From Neobacillus niacini (GTDB lineage: Bacteria; Bacillota; Bacilli; Bacillales; Cytobacillaceae), in NCBI RefSeq assembly GCF_019749295.1, contig NZ_JACWFG010000018.1, positions 51,890 to 115,889 of the forward strand: DNA of 64,000 nucleotides, written 5' to 3'. The notes under the pieces were generated by a model. That model was not told the origin of the DNA, did no database searches, and worked only from the letters and a program-made list of their open reading frames with translations. The first letter of the stretch is position 1; each line of letters opens with the position of its first letter. Of the stretch, positions 18,486 through 26,645 are shown one piece after another. The translations under genes were made by a program, and so were the position numbers.

Positions 18486-18510
18486 CTGAAAAGTTAAATG
18501 AAATAATAAT

Positions 18511-18561
18511 GGCTGTCGAGTCTTTCCCGACAGCCCGAACAGCCATAGAAGGGGCTGTTAG
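18511..18561 (-). terminator. Hairpins at the end of the SET gene
   Basis: GGCTGTCG / CGACAGCC (18511-18534) and AACAGCC / GGCTGTT (18538-18561, overlapping the stop codon) form two stems at the 3-prime end of the SET gene. The U-tract is weak (ATTATTATTT), so termination is probable rather than certain. Confidence 0.5.
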
Positions 18562-18947
18562 TTTTCTTGCTTTTCTTTATCGAACCAAAGCAGTTCTTGA
18601 TCTTCTTCATCACCATTATAGTTAATAAGAATCTCTTCGCCTGCTTTAATGTCTTTGTATGCATAAAAGTCAAAGGTATGATTAGGAAAGTTTATTTCAT
18701 ACGTAGCATTTGGCTGATAGGAATGGTTAAATAACATGCCATAACCTAAAAGAAGGCATGTATGGTTGATGCCGTATTCGAATGCATAGTCAGCAAGTAA
18801 TGTTTTTTCAATGTGTTCATGTTCTGCATTTGGATAGGCAATAACGGGTGCCTCATGGATAAGCTCGCCTTTTTGGATATCACGTGTTGCGAATACCCCT
18901 CTATTGAACTCTCCATCACTGAGTTTTGATGTTTTTATTTCTATCAT
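18558..18947 (-). CDS. Small SET-domain protein
   Basis: This 129-residue protein consists almost only of a SET domain, the fold of S-adenosylmethionine-dependent protein lysine methyltransferases. The post-N-terminal GVFATRDIQKGELI, the NHSYQPNATY motif and the C-terminal GEEILINYNG with the catalytic Tyr are present. The ATG at 18947 follows AGGTGA; a GTG nine bases upstream overlaps that site. Free-standing bacterial SET proteins are known, but the substrate of this one is unknown. It is not clearly part of the neighbouring purine genes. Confidence 0.85.
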   Translation of the reverse strand: MIEIKTSKLSDGEFNRGVFATRDIQKGELIHEAPVIAYPNAEHEHIEKTLLADYAFEYGINHTCLLLGYGMLFNHSYQPNATYEINFPNHTFDFYAYKDIKAGEEILINYNGDEEDQELLWFDKEKQEN

Positions 18948-18986
18948 GTTCGTCACCTACATTTACTTTCTTTGAAGTCAATTATC

Positions 18987-19130
18987 AGAGCTCTTTTCTT
19001 AAACTTTGTTGCTTTTTAGATCAAAATTTAATTAGAAAAGAGCTGCAAACTAAATTCTAATGTGCAAAATAACTCTTTCCACGTTAAAATCGGCTTTAAG
19101 ATTTTAACAACTAGGTTTAAGAAAACAGCC
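18987..19130. mobile_element. MITE-like element with terminal inverted repeats
   Basis: A 144-bp non-coding element has 21-bp ends. The left end GCTCTTTTCTTAAACTTTGTT (18990-19010) equals the reverse complement of the right end (19109-19129) at 18 of 21 positions. Inside are two further stems: AGCTCTTTTCTTAA / TTAGAAAAGAGCT (18989-19044) and GTTAAAATC / GATTTTAAC (19083-19108). The direct repeat ATTATC flanks it at 18981-18986 and 19131-19136, like a target-site duplication. No transposase is encoded. Confidence 0.65.
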
Positions 19131-19216
19131 ATTATCCCTTTAGTTTGACAGGTAATTGCATTGAAAGCAACCGTTTTCGGTTTCTCGCATGATAGTGTGT
19201 CTAAAAAACACGAATT

Positions 19217-20947
19217 TTAAACAGAACGGATGTCAATATGTTCGAACTTTGAAACCTTAAATAAGCCTTTGTCGGTAAGCTTTAATTCTGGTATGACTGG
19301 GAGAGCTAGAAAGGAAAGGGTTAAAAACGGATTAAACTCATTGTTTGCCCCAAGCTTTTCGAGTGCAATATGAAGGTTATTTAGACTCGCATATACTTCC
19401 CGGTAAGGGCGGTCAGAGATTAAACCCGCAATGGGTAATTCCAAGGATGCGAGGAGTTGACCATCTTTAACGACAATCATCCCGCCCTGCATTTCTTTAA
19501 TGGTATTTGCAGCTAATGCCATATCTGCATCATTGGTTCCAGCAATAATTAGGTTATGTGAATCATGTGCAATCGTGGTAGCAATTGCACCATATTTCAA
19601 ACCCAGCCCCTTAACGATTCCTAAACCTATCTGCTTAGTCATATGATGGCGCTCAATTACCGCTAACTTTAATTGATCTGCAGAAATAGCGGGCAGGAAG
19701 AATCCTTGATCGCAGGTATTCACTTCTTCCACAATATGCCGTGTAATAAGACTGTTAGGTATGATTTCGATGATATTTGCCTTTTTAGAGGACAAGGGAA
19801 TGTTTAAATTAATCTCCAGGATTTCCTCAAAATGAACGGATTGTTCCAAAGTATTCACATTGCTATTATTACAATCAATAACCAGTTTGCCATCTTGGAC
19901 GACTGCCATTCCATCCTTATACACATGTGATATTCTGACACTTTCAAGATCATCAACGAAGGAAAAATCAGCTTTGTAACCTGCAGCAATGGCTCCCTTA
20001 TCTTCAAGTCCAAAACATTCTGCGGCATTAATGGTAGCCATTTGTATAGCAGTGATTGGGGAGATTCCTTCGGCAATTGCGAGCCTAACGTTGTGATCTA
20101 TGCTGCCCTCAAGCACAAGGTCATCAAGATGTTTATCATCCGTAACAAATAAACACCTGCGGGAATTGTACTGATTTACAACCGTAATCAAATTGTGTAA
20201 ATCCTTTGCCACTGTACCCTCACGAATCATTAAGTACATTCCGCTCTTAAGACGTTCTTTTGCCTCAGAAGCAGTAGTACTTTCATGATCAGTCCGAATA
20301 CCTGCTGCCATATATACATTCAAATCCTTCTGAGTCAAACCCGCAGCGTGACCATCTACTTTTTTACCGAATCCTTTAGCGTCAGTTATTTTATCCAGCA
20401 TATCCTCTTCAGCATGAAGAACTGCGGGGAAGTTCATGACTTCAGCTAATCCCAGCACTCGTGGATGTTGATAGAAGGGAGATAAATTTTCTGCCTTTAA
20501 AATGGCGCCTGAATTTTCAAAGCTAGTTGCAGGGACACAGGAAGGAAGCATGATATAAATATCGAAGGGAAGGTCTTCAGAAGAGTCTAGCATATACTGT
20601 ATACCTTCAGCACCTAAGACATTTGCAATCTCATGTGGATCGGCAATAACGGTCGTTACTCCGTGAGGCAGAAGGACCTTTGCAAATTCACTGGGAGTCA
20701 CCAATGACGATTCGATATGAACATGACCATCAATAAAGGCAGGAAGGACATACCGACCCTGTGCATCAACAGTATTCTTCCCCTCATATTGTCCGATACC
20801 AGCAAAATAACCATCTACAATCGCAATATCGCCTTCTATTATTTCACCGTTAAATACATCAACAATCCTGCCATTCGTTACGACCGTATCCGCAGGTTCT
20901 TTTCCCGAAGCCACAGAGATTCTTCGTTTTAATGGATTTATCTCCAC
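19217..20947 (-). CDS. ade: Adenine deaminase
   Basis: This 576-residue amidohydrolase-superfamily enzyme converts adenine to hypoxanthine and ammonia. The metal-binding HVH lies in FIDGHVHIESS near residue 75, followed by HGVTTVIADPHEI, which is typical of the Ade/AdeC family. Length and N-terminus (RISVASGKEPADTVVTNGRI) fit B. subtilis AdeC. The start codon lies 25 bp after the guaD stop, so the two genes form one leftward operon that feeds purine bases into hypoxanthine and xanthine. Confidence 0.95.
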   Translation of the reverse strand: MEINPLKRRISVASGKEPADTVVTNGRIVDVFNGEIIEGDIAIVDGYFAGIGQYEGKNTVDAQGRYVLPAFIDGHVHIESSLVTPSEFAKVLLPHGVTTVIADPHEIANVLGAEGIQYMLDSSEDLPFDIYIMLPSCVPATSFENSGAILKAENLSPFYQHPRVLGLAEVMNFPAVLHAEEDMLDKITDAKGFGKKVDGHAAGLTQKDLNVYMAAGIRTDHESTTASEAKERLKSGMYLMIREGTVAKDLHNLITVVNQYNSRRCLFVTDDKHLDDLVLEGSIDHNVRLAIAEGISPITAIQMATINAAECFGLEDKGAIAAGYKADFSFVDDLESVRISHVYKDGMAVVQDGKLVIDCNNSNVNTLEQSVHFEEILEINLNIPLSSKKANIIEIIPNSLITRHIVEEVNTCDQGFFLPAISADQLKLAVIERHHMTKQIGLGIVKGLGLKYGAIATTIAHDSHNLIIAGTNDADMALAANTIKEMQGGMIVVKDGQLLASLELPIAGLISDRPYREVYASLNNLHIALEKLGANNEFNPFLTLSFLALPVIPELKLTDKGLFKVSKFEHIDIRSV

Positions 20948-20972
20948 TGCTCAACACCCTCTACTCTAAAGA

Positions 20973-21443
20973 TTAGTAATCTACTTTGTCATTTGAACCT
21001 TCCCATGTACGAAAAGGAAGGTCAGCATCGTCTGGGAAAATTTGTTTCATTGGGATTTTTCGATGTTCCATTGGAAGTGCAAGCTGCTCATAAATAAATT
21101 GGTCATCGAACCCTATCTTTGCAGCGTCCTGTTTCGTACAGCCAAAATATACGGCCTTTGGTCTCGCCCAATAGATGGCACCAATACACATTGGGCAAGG
21201 TTCGCAGCTTGTATAAATTTCGCAATCAGTCAGCTGAAAGGTGTTTAAATATCTGCAGGCATCACGAATGGCCTGGACCTCTGCATGTGCTGTTGGATCG
21301 TTGGATGATGTCACTTCATTACGACCAACCCCAATTATCTTTCCATCCTTCACTACAACTGCACCAAACGGCCCTCCGTGGTTAGTTAGGACATTATTGA
21401 GAGCTTCCTCAATTGCTTTTTTCATAAAATGAATATCTGACAT
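20973..21443 (-). CDS. guaD: Guanine deaminase
   Basis: This 156-residue cytidine-deaminase-fold enzyme hydrolyses guanine to xanthine and ammonia. The zinc site is complete: His53 and catalytic Glu55 in HAEVQ, then Cys83 and Cys86 in PCPMC. Length and motifs match B. subtilis GuaD. It is the first gene of the leftward guaD-ade operon and diverges from the uraD gene across a 389-bp control region. Confidence 0.95.
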   Translation of the reverse strand: MSDIHFMKKAIEEALNNVLTNHGGPFGAVVVKDGKIIGVGRNEVTSSNDPTAHAEVQAIRDACRYLNTFQLTDCEIYTSCEPCPMCIGAIYWARPKAVYFGCTKQDAAKIGFDDQFIYEQLALPMEHRKIPMKQIFPDDADLPFRTWEGSNDKVDY

Positions 21444-21617
21444 ATAACCTCTCCATCCTATGGTGTATTTTTATTCTTTTGAAGCTAGTGTTTAGCACGT
21501 AAGGTTTATTATTCTACTTAACTTGAAATTCATTATTCTATAACATACATAGAAATTCTTCCTTGTTGTCAGGTTTGTTTCCACACTTTTTGGCCTAGGA
21601 GTTGTATTAAAAAAACT

Positions 21618-21634
21618 TGTTAGATTATATGACG
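21618..21634. promoter_or_regulatory. Candidate TnrA box in the guaD/uraD divergent region
   Basis: TGTTAGATTATATGACG matches TGTNA-N7-TNACA except for the last base. It lies centrally in the 389-bp divergent region between guaD and uraD. In B. subtilis purine catabolism responds to nitrogen through TnrA and PucR. I found no clear purine riboswitch on either strand here. Confidence 0.4.
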
Positions 21635-21643
21635 CGTTTGTAG

Positions 21644-21669
21644 ATACTATTTCGGGATTTCGATAGTAT
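21644..21669. promoter_or_regulatory. Inverted repeat ATACTAT-N12-ATAGTAT
   Basis: This is a perfect 7-bp inverted repeat 10 bp downstream of the TnrA-like box. It could be the operator of an unidentified regulator of the purine genes or an RNA hairpin; the sequence does not decide. Confidence 0.35.
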
Positions 21670-21832
21670 TGTGAAAAAATGCCGGGACGAGTTTGCTATG
21701 CTCTGATAACTGACATTAGCCTGGCCATAAATGAAGATTCTTAAATAGAGAGTGAACAGTGATGTATTTTTAGGAGATCAGGAATATATATAGTTTTAAT
21801 AGTAAGCCAGCTGAAGGAAGAGAGATGAGGCT

Positions 21833-22321
21833 ATGGAGGATGTAAATCAAATGAACAAGGAGGAGTTCGTACAAAAGGCAGGCTGGGTGTTTGAACACTC
21901 ACCGTGGGTGGCTTCGGAGACATGGGAGAATATGCCGTTCCAATCATGTGAACATCTTTTACAAACGATGATTAATATTGTTCAAAATGCGGAGGAAGCT
22001 AAACAGTTAGCATTGCTGCGAGCACACCCGGATTTAGGAACAAGATTGCAAATGTCTGAGGTTTCTCAAAAGGAGCAGGCAGGAGCGGGCCTTGATCAGC
22101 TTACGAAGGAGGAATTTGAGGAATTTGTGACCCTCAATCAGAGGTATGTCCAGAAATTTAACTTTCCCTTTATTATGGCCGTGAAAGGTCAGAACAAAGA
22201 AAGTATCCTTGCGGCAATGAACCAAAGGATTCATAACGCTTACGATGATGAGTATAACATCGCTTTACATGAAGTCTATAAAATCGCTGGATTCCGATTA
22301 AATGGAATTTTCAAGGGTTAA
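21833..22321 (+). CDS. uraD: OHCU decarboxylase UraD
   Basis: This enzyme decarboxylates 2-oxo-4-hydroxy-4-carboxy-5-ureidoimidazoline to S-allantoin, the last step from urate. The protein has 162 residues and carries the family motifs HPDLG (near residue 64) and FPFIMAVKG. A second start at 21851 behind GGAGG is also possible and removes six residues. In B. subtilis this domain is fused to uricase in PucL; here it is a separate gene. The uricase gene follows 389 bp later across a satellite array. Confidence 0.93.
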   Translation: MEDVNQMNKEEFVQKAGWVFEHSPWVASETWENMPFQSCEHLLQTMINIVQNAEEAKQLALLRAHPDLGTRLQMSEVSQKEQAGAGLDQLTKEEFEEFVTLNQRYVQKFNFPFIMAVKGQNKESILAAMNQRIHNAYDDEYNIALHEVYKIAGFRLNGIFKG

Positions 22322-22353
22322 CAGAATCTGTGTTTAAGAAGCATTAACAGACT

Positions 22354-22665
22354 GGAGTGACCGAGGCGAAGCGAAAAAAGAGTTTGCGGTCAATGCAGGG
22401 TGTCCGGAGTGACCGAGGGGGAGCAAAAAAAGAGCCTGCGGTCAATGCAGGGTATCTGGAGTGACCGAGACGAAGCAAAAAAAGAGCATTCGGTCAATGC
22501 AGGGTATCTGGAGTGACCGAAGCGAAGTGAAAAAAGAGCACTCGGTCAATGCAGGGTGCCTGGAGTAACCGAAGCGAAGAAAAAAAGAGCATACGGTCAA
22601 TGCAGGGTGTCTGGAGTGACCGAAGCGAAGAAAAAGAAGAGCATACGGTCAATGCAGAGATACCA
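22354..22665. repeat. 52-bp tandem hairpin repeat, array C
   Basis: Six copies have the GTGACCGA landmark at 22357, 22409, 22461, 22513, 22565 and 22616, giving spacings of 52, 52, 52, 52 and 51. Each unit holds GACCG / CGGTC arms about 33 bases apart end to end. The array fills nearly the whole gap between uraD and the uricase gene. I see no gene in the gap. Confidence 0.95.
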
Positions 22666-22710
22666 TGACTATTTTTCTAATCCTGTTGAATAAACAAGGA
22701 GGCATCGAAT

Positions 22711-23661
22711 ATGAAGAGAACAATGAGCTATGGGAAAGCAGATGTTTGGGTTTATCGTACCTATGCTAAGCCGTTAACAGCCATTCGAAACATTCCAGAG
22801 TCCACCTTCTCAGGCCGAAAAAACATTCTATTTGGCATGAATGTAAAAGTCGCTGTAGAAGGTGAAGCGTTTTTCCCGTCATTTAAAGATGGTGACAACA
22901 CATTAGTTGTCGCGACGGATTCGATGAAGAACTTTATCCTCAAGCATGCTGGAGATTATCAAGGAGCTACACAGGAAGGATTTCTTGAATTTGTTGCACA
23001 ACGCTTTCTTGAGACCTATTCACATATGACCGGCATTACGATCTCTGGTGATCAAATCTCCTTTGAAGAGCTTCCTGTCCCGACAAATGGAGCTTTTGAA
23101 CCTAGCCCACTTGTTTTTCGTTATTCTTTAAATGAACAGGCCGGTGCAGCCTTAGAAGTGAAACGTGAAAAAAATGAAATTACCACTACTAATCATGTAA
23201 GCAGCTTAAAGGGTCTTAAGCTTATTAAGGTAAAGGGCAGCTCCTTTTACGGCTATGTGAAGGACGAATATACGACTTTGCCCGAATCCTATGATCGTCC
23301 GTTATTTATCTTTTTAAATATAGATTGGCGCTATAACGATCTCGAGGATGCAAGAGGAAATACATCAGATGGGTATGTGGCAGCGGAACAGATTAGAGAT
23401 ATAGCTTACACGGTCTTTCATGAAGCAAACTCTCCATCCATCCAAAATCTGATTTACCGTATCGGTACTAGAATCCTGGAGCGCTTTCCACAGCTAGAGG
23501 AGGTCCTCTTTGAATCAAATAACCGCACCTGGGAAACGATCTTAGATGAGATTCCTGCTTCGGAAGAAGGAAAAGTATTTACGGAACCTCGTCCCCCATA
23601 TGGTTTTCAATGTTTTTCAATGACTCGTGATGACCTAAATCCTCAAGGAGGAACCAAGTAA
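22711..23661 (+). CDS. pucL: Urate oxidase (uricase)
   Basis: This cofactor-free enzyme oxidises urate to 5-hydroxyisourate with release of hydrogen peroxide. Its 316 residues match the C-terminal part of B. subtilis PucL. Visible features are the N-terminal YGKADVWVYRTYAK with the catalytic Lys region, LVVATDSMKN, and the C-terminal NLIYRIGTRILERFPQLEEV. The AAGGAGG ribosome site precedes the ATG. The next gene starts directly after its stop codon. The PucL N-terminal UraD domain is absent from this protein and encoded upstream. Confidence 0.95.
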   Translation: MKRTMSYGKADVWVYRTYAKPLTAIRNIPESTFSGRKNILFGMNVKVAVEGEAFFPSFKDGDNTLVVATDSMKNFILKHAGDYQGATQEGFLEFVAQRFLETYSHMTGITISGDQISFEELPVPTNGAFEPSPLVFRYSLNEQAGAALEVKREKNEITTTNHVSSLKGLKLIKVKGSSFYGYVKDEYTTLPESYDRPLFIFLNIDWRYNDLEDARGNTSDGYVAAEQIRDIAYTVFHEANSPSIQNLIYRIGTRILERFPQLEEVLFESNNRTWETILDEIPASEEGKVFTEPRPPYGFQCFSMTRDDLNPQGGTK

Positions 23662-24021
23662 ATGACAGGGAAGTTAACAACACATGTCCTCGACATCAGC
23701 ATTGGCAAGCCAGCTGGCGGTGTGTTAGTGGAGTTAGTAACTGTTTGTCAAAATAAAGGGCTAGAAATTCTTCGTTCTTCCTATACCAATGAAGATGGCA
23801 GATTAAATCTCCCCCTATTAGAAGGGGAAGATATGAAACAAGGTATCTATGAACTTCATTTCCATGTAGGAGACTATTACCGAAAGCTCGGAGCATCCAA
23901 TGAAAGTCCCTCGTTCCTAGACTGTGTGCCTGTTCGTTTTGGTGTTTCAGACCCGGCTTCTCACTATCATGTGCCGCTTTTGATTTCACCGGGTGGCTAC
24001 AGTACCTACCGGGGGAGTTAG
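23662..24021 (+). CDS. uraH: 5-hydroxyisourate hydrolase
   Basis: This transthyretin-like enzyme (B. subtilis PucM) hydrolyses 5-hydroxyisourate to OHCU. It has 119 residues and carries the family N-terminal LTTHVLDISIGKPA (catalytic His) and the C-terminal signature YHVPLLISPGGYSTYRGS. Its ATG directly follows the uricase stop (TAAATG), so the two are translationally coupled, matching the consecutive reactions. Confidence 0.96.
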   Translation: MTGKLTTHVLDISIGKPAGGVLVELVTVCQNKGLEILRSSYTNEDGRLNLPLLEGEDMKQGIYELHFHVGDYYRKLGASNESPSFLDCVPVRFGVSDPASHYHVPLLISPGGYSTYRGS

Positions 24022-24029
24022 GAGGAAAT

Positions 24030-25427
24030 ATGAACACAGAATTTTGGGTGAAAAACGGATATGTTTTTACAGGTGAAGAATTTCGGTTTGCAAATATAAA
24101 AATAAAAAATGGGAAAATAGAGTCTCTACATGACAGCGAACCCGAACCACCGAAAGAAAATGAGGCCAATTCCATAGACGCAAGTGGCTGTTTAGTCGTA
24201 CCAGGATTTATCGATTCGCATGTCCATTTTAATGACCCCGGAAGGACAGAGTGGGAAGGGATTGAAACTGGCAGCCGCGCCGCAGCCATTGGTGGAACGA
24301 CAACGATTTTTGATATGCCGCTTAATTGTTCTCCGTCAGTGACCAACCTGAAAGCTTTTCAAAATAAAAGAAACTATTTAACCGCAAAGTCTTATATTGA
24401 TTATGCCCTATGGGGTGGTATGACCGGTAAGAACGTACACAATAACACAGAGTTAGCGAAAATGTCAGAGGGAATTATCGCCTGGAAGGCCTTTATGTCA
24501 GAAAGCGGTATTGATGATTTTCCATTTGTCGCACGTGAACAATTAGAACTGGCTATGAAGAATGCAGCAGAACAAAATAAACTCCTAGCCCTTCATGCAG
24601 AATGGCAAGAGGAGATTAATCATCTTACACTCTTTTATAAAAATCAAAAGGGGATGAATGAGCGGAAAGCTTTTCTCGCCAGCCGGCCAATATCAGCAGA
24701 AGAACAGGCCGTAAGCGCTGCTCTAGAGCTAGCTGCAAAATATGGAACGGCCATTCATTTCGTTCATATCAGTTCACCAAAAGTAGTTGAAATGATTCAG
24801 CAGGCTAAGAAAAGCGGGATAAATGTTACGGTTGAAACATGTCCCCACTATTTAATTTTCGATGAAGAAGATTTCCTTCGAGCAGGTGCCATTCTCAAGT
24901 GTGCCCCGCCGCTCAGGCCGCGTGAAGAAGTAGAAGGGCTATGGAATTGTATCTCAAATGGCTGGATTGATAGTATCGGTTCCGATCATTCACCCTGTCT
25001 TTATTCCATGAAAAACACTGATTCCATTTGGGAAGCATGGGGAGGAATTCAAGGGGTACAATTTACTTGGCTTGCCTTACTAGATGAAGCATTGAAAAGA
25101 AAAATTCCACTCAAAGATATCCTGCCTCTAGGCACCTCTAATGCCGCTGATCGATTTAGAATATCTGATAAAAAAGGAAGAATTCAACCTGGATTGGATG
25201 CGGATTTAGCCTTAATTTCATTAGATGAAACAACGATGGTGGACCAGCAATCAATTGCCTTTCGTAATCAATATTCTCCCTATGAAAATAGAAATTTTCT
25301 GTTAAAAGTAAAGAAAACCATTTTACGAGGAAACGTGATTTATGACGATCAAACCGGAGTAACCCAAGAAAAGTTTGGTCAGTTTATACAGCCAAGGGAG
25401 GATGCATATGGCTCACTACCCAACTAA
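24030..25427 (+). CDS. allB: Allantoinase
   Basis: This 465-residue cyclic amidohydrolase opens allantoin to allantoate. Metal ligands His64 and His66 lie in SHVHFNDPGR, the bridging carboxylated lysine is probably Lys153 in AWKAFMSE, and further His residues lie in HAEW and VETCPHYL. An ALKCAPPLRP-like stretch follows. It starts eight bases after uraH and overlaps the next gene by 20 bp. It corresponds to B. subtilis PucH. Confidence 0.95.
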   Translation: MNTEFWVKNGYVFTGEEFRFANIKIKNGKIESLHDSEPEPPKENEANSIDASGCLVVPGFIDSHVHFNDPGRTEWEGIETGSRAAAIGGTTTIFDMPLNCSPSVTNLKAFQNKRNYLTAKSYIDYALWGGMTGKNVHNNTELAKMSEGIIAWKAFMSESGIDDFPFVAREQLELAMKNAAEQNKLLALHAEWQEEINHLTLFYKNQKGMNERKAFLASRPISAEEQAVSAALELAAKYGTAIHFVHISSPKVVEMIQQAKKSGINVTVETCPHYLIFDEEDFLRAGAILKCAPPLRPREEVEGLWNCISNGWIDSIGSDHSPCLYSMKNTDSIWEAWGGIQGVQFTWLALLDEALKRKIPLKDILPLGTSNAADRFRISDKKGRIQPGLDADLALISLDETTMVDQQSIAFRNQYSPYENRNFLLKVKKTILRGNVIYDDQTGVTQEKFGQFIQPREDAYGSLPN

Positions 25428-26634
25428 TCTCCATGAGGCAATCGATTGGCTGGCCACTTTTGGGGCTGAGCGTGATGGCGGTGTAACGCGGACACTTTAT
25501 TCCAAGCCTTGGAAGGAAGCTCAGCAAGCATTAAAGGCATGGATGGAAGAAGCTGGGCTGCTCACAAATTATGATTCTATTGGAAACTTATTTGGGAGAT
25601 TGCCTTGTTCTAATCCTAATGCTCCAACCATTCTGATTGGCTCTCATGTTGACACTGTCAAATCAGGCGGTAAATATGATGGAGCTTATGGAATCATTGC
25701 AGGAATACTAGCATTACTACATTTGAAAAAGCAGTACGGACAGCCTGCCATTAACCTCGAGGTGGTTTCATTTTGCGAAGAGGAAGGCAGCCGCTTTCCG
25801 GTCGCCCTGTGGGGTTCAGGTATGATGACAGGAATCTATTCATACAACGATATTCGTGATACTAAGGATTCAGAGGGCAGCAGCTTTCAGAAAGCTATGA
25901 TGGAAGCAGGATTTGGACTTTCTGAATACAGGGTCCGGAATGATATCCAAACTTTTATTGAACTACATATCGAACAAGGACCTACTCTTGAAAAAGTTGA
26001 AAAATCGATCGGTATTGTCAAAGCAATTGTCGGCCAGAAGCGGTTTCGAATTACTGTGAATGGCGAATCTAATCATGTTGGTACAACCTCCATGAAATGG
26101 AGAAGAGATGCTCTTCATGGGGCGGTAAACATGATTCATGACTTATATGAAAGTATTAAGAAATACGATGAAGACCTTGTAACAAGTGTAGGGCAGCTTT
26201 TTGTGGAGCCTAATGTACCAAATGTGATTCCTAATCAAGTTCAGTTTACAGTCGATGCACGGCATCCGAACGAAACAGTTTTACGTTCTTTTTGTCATCA
26301 ATTCACTGAAATGTTTAAAACCCATGCTAAAAAACGCGATTTGGATATACAGGTTGAGATGTGGCATGAAGTTCAGCCATCTCAAATGGATAGTAACCTT
26401 AATGAAATGATACAGAGCATTTGCACCAGCAGCAATATTCCCTTCCATTGGATGAATAGCGGGGCGGGTCATGACGCTCAGCTATTTGCACGAGTCTGCC
26501 CTACAACTATCCTTTTCGTTCCCAGCCAGGGCGGTATCAGCCATTCTCCACTCGAGTATACTTCCATACAGGACTTAGAATCAGGTCTGAAGGTACTCTT
26601 GCAATTATTACATCAATTAGCATACAAGCGCTAA
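25408..26634 (+). CDS. allC: Allantoate amidohydrolase
   Basis: This M20-family metallohydrolase cleaves allantoate, releasing ammonia and carbon dioxide to give ureidoglycine and then ureidoglycolate. It has 408 residues from the ATG at 25408, which follows GGGAGG; an earlier in-frame start at 25375 is rejected. Zinc ligands lie in GSHVDTVKSGGKYDG and CEEEGSRF, and a dimerisation domain lies in the middle with GESNHVGTTSM. It corresponds to B. subtilis PucF. It overlaps allB by 20 bp and is therefore coupled to it. Confidence 0.93.
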   Translation: MAHYPTNLHEAIDWLATFGAERDGGVTRTLYSKPWKEAQQALKAWMEEAGLLTNYDSIGNLFGRLPCSNPNAPTILIGSHVDTVKSGGKYDGAYGIIAGILALLHLKKQYGQPAINLEVVSFCEEEGSRFPVALWGSGMMTGIYSYNDIRDTKDSEGSSFQKAMMEAGFGLSEYRVRNDIQTFIELHIEQGPTLEKVEKSIGIVKAIVGQKRFRITVNGESNHVGTTSMKWRRDALHGAVNMIHDLYESIKKYDEDLVTSVGQLFVEPNVPNVIPNQVQFTVDARHPNETVLRSFCHQFTEMFKTHAKKRDLDIQVEMWHEVQPSQMDSNLNEMIQSICTSSNIPFHWMNSGAGHDAQLFARVCPTTILFVPSQGGISHSPLEYTSIQDLESGLKVLLQLLHQLAYKR

Positions 26635-26645
26635 GGAGTGATTTT

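Noticed and set aside
21444..21832. Purine riboswitch before guaD or uraD
   Set aside because: I looked for the conserved riboswitch core on both strands and did not find it.
22354..22665. CRISPR array
   Set aside because: The whole 52-bp unit is repeated, with no unique spacers, and no cas genes are present. The same holds for the other five arrays.
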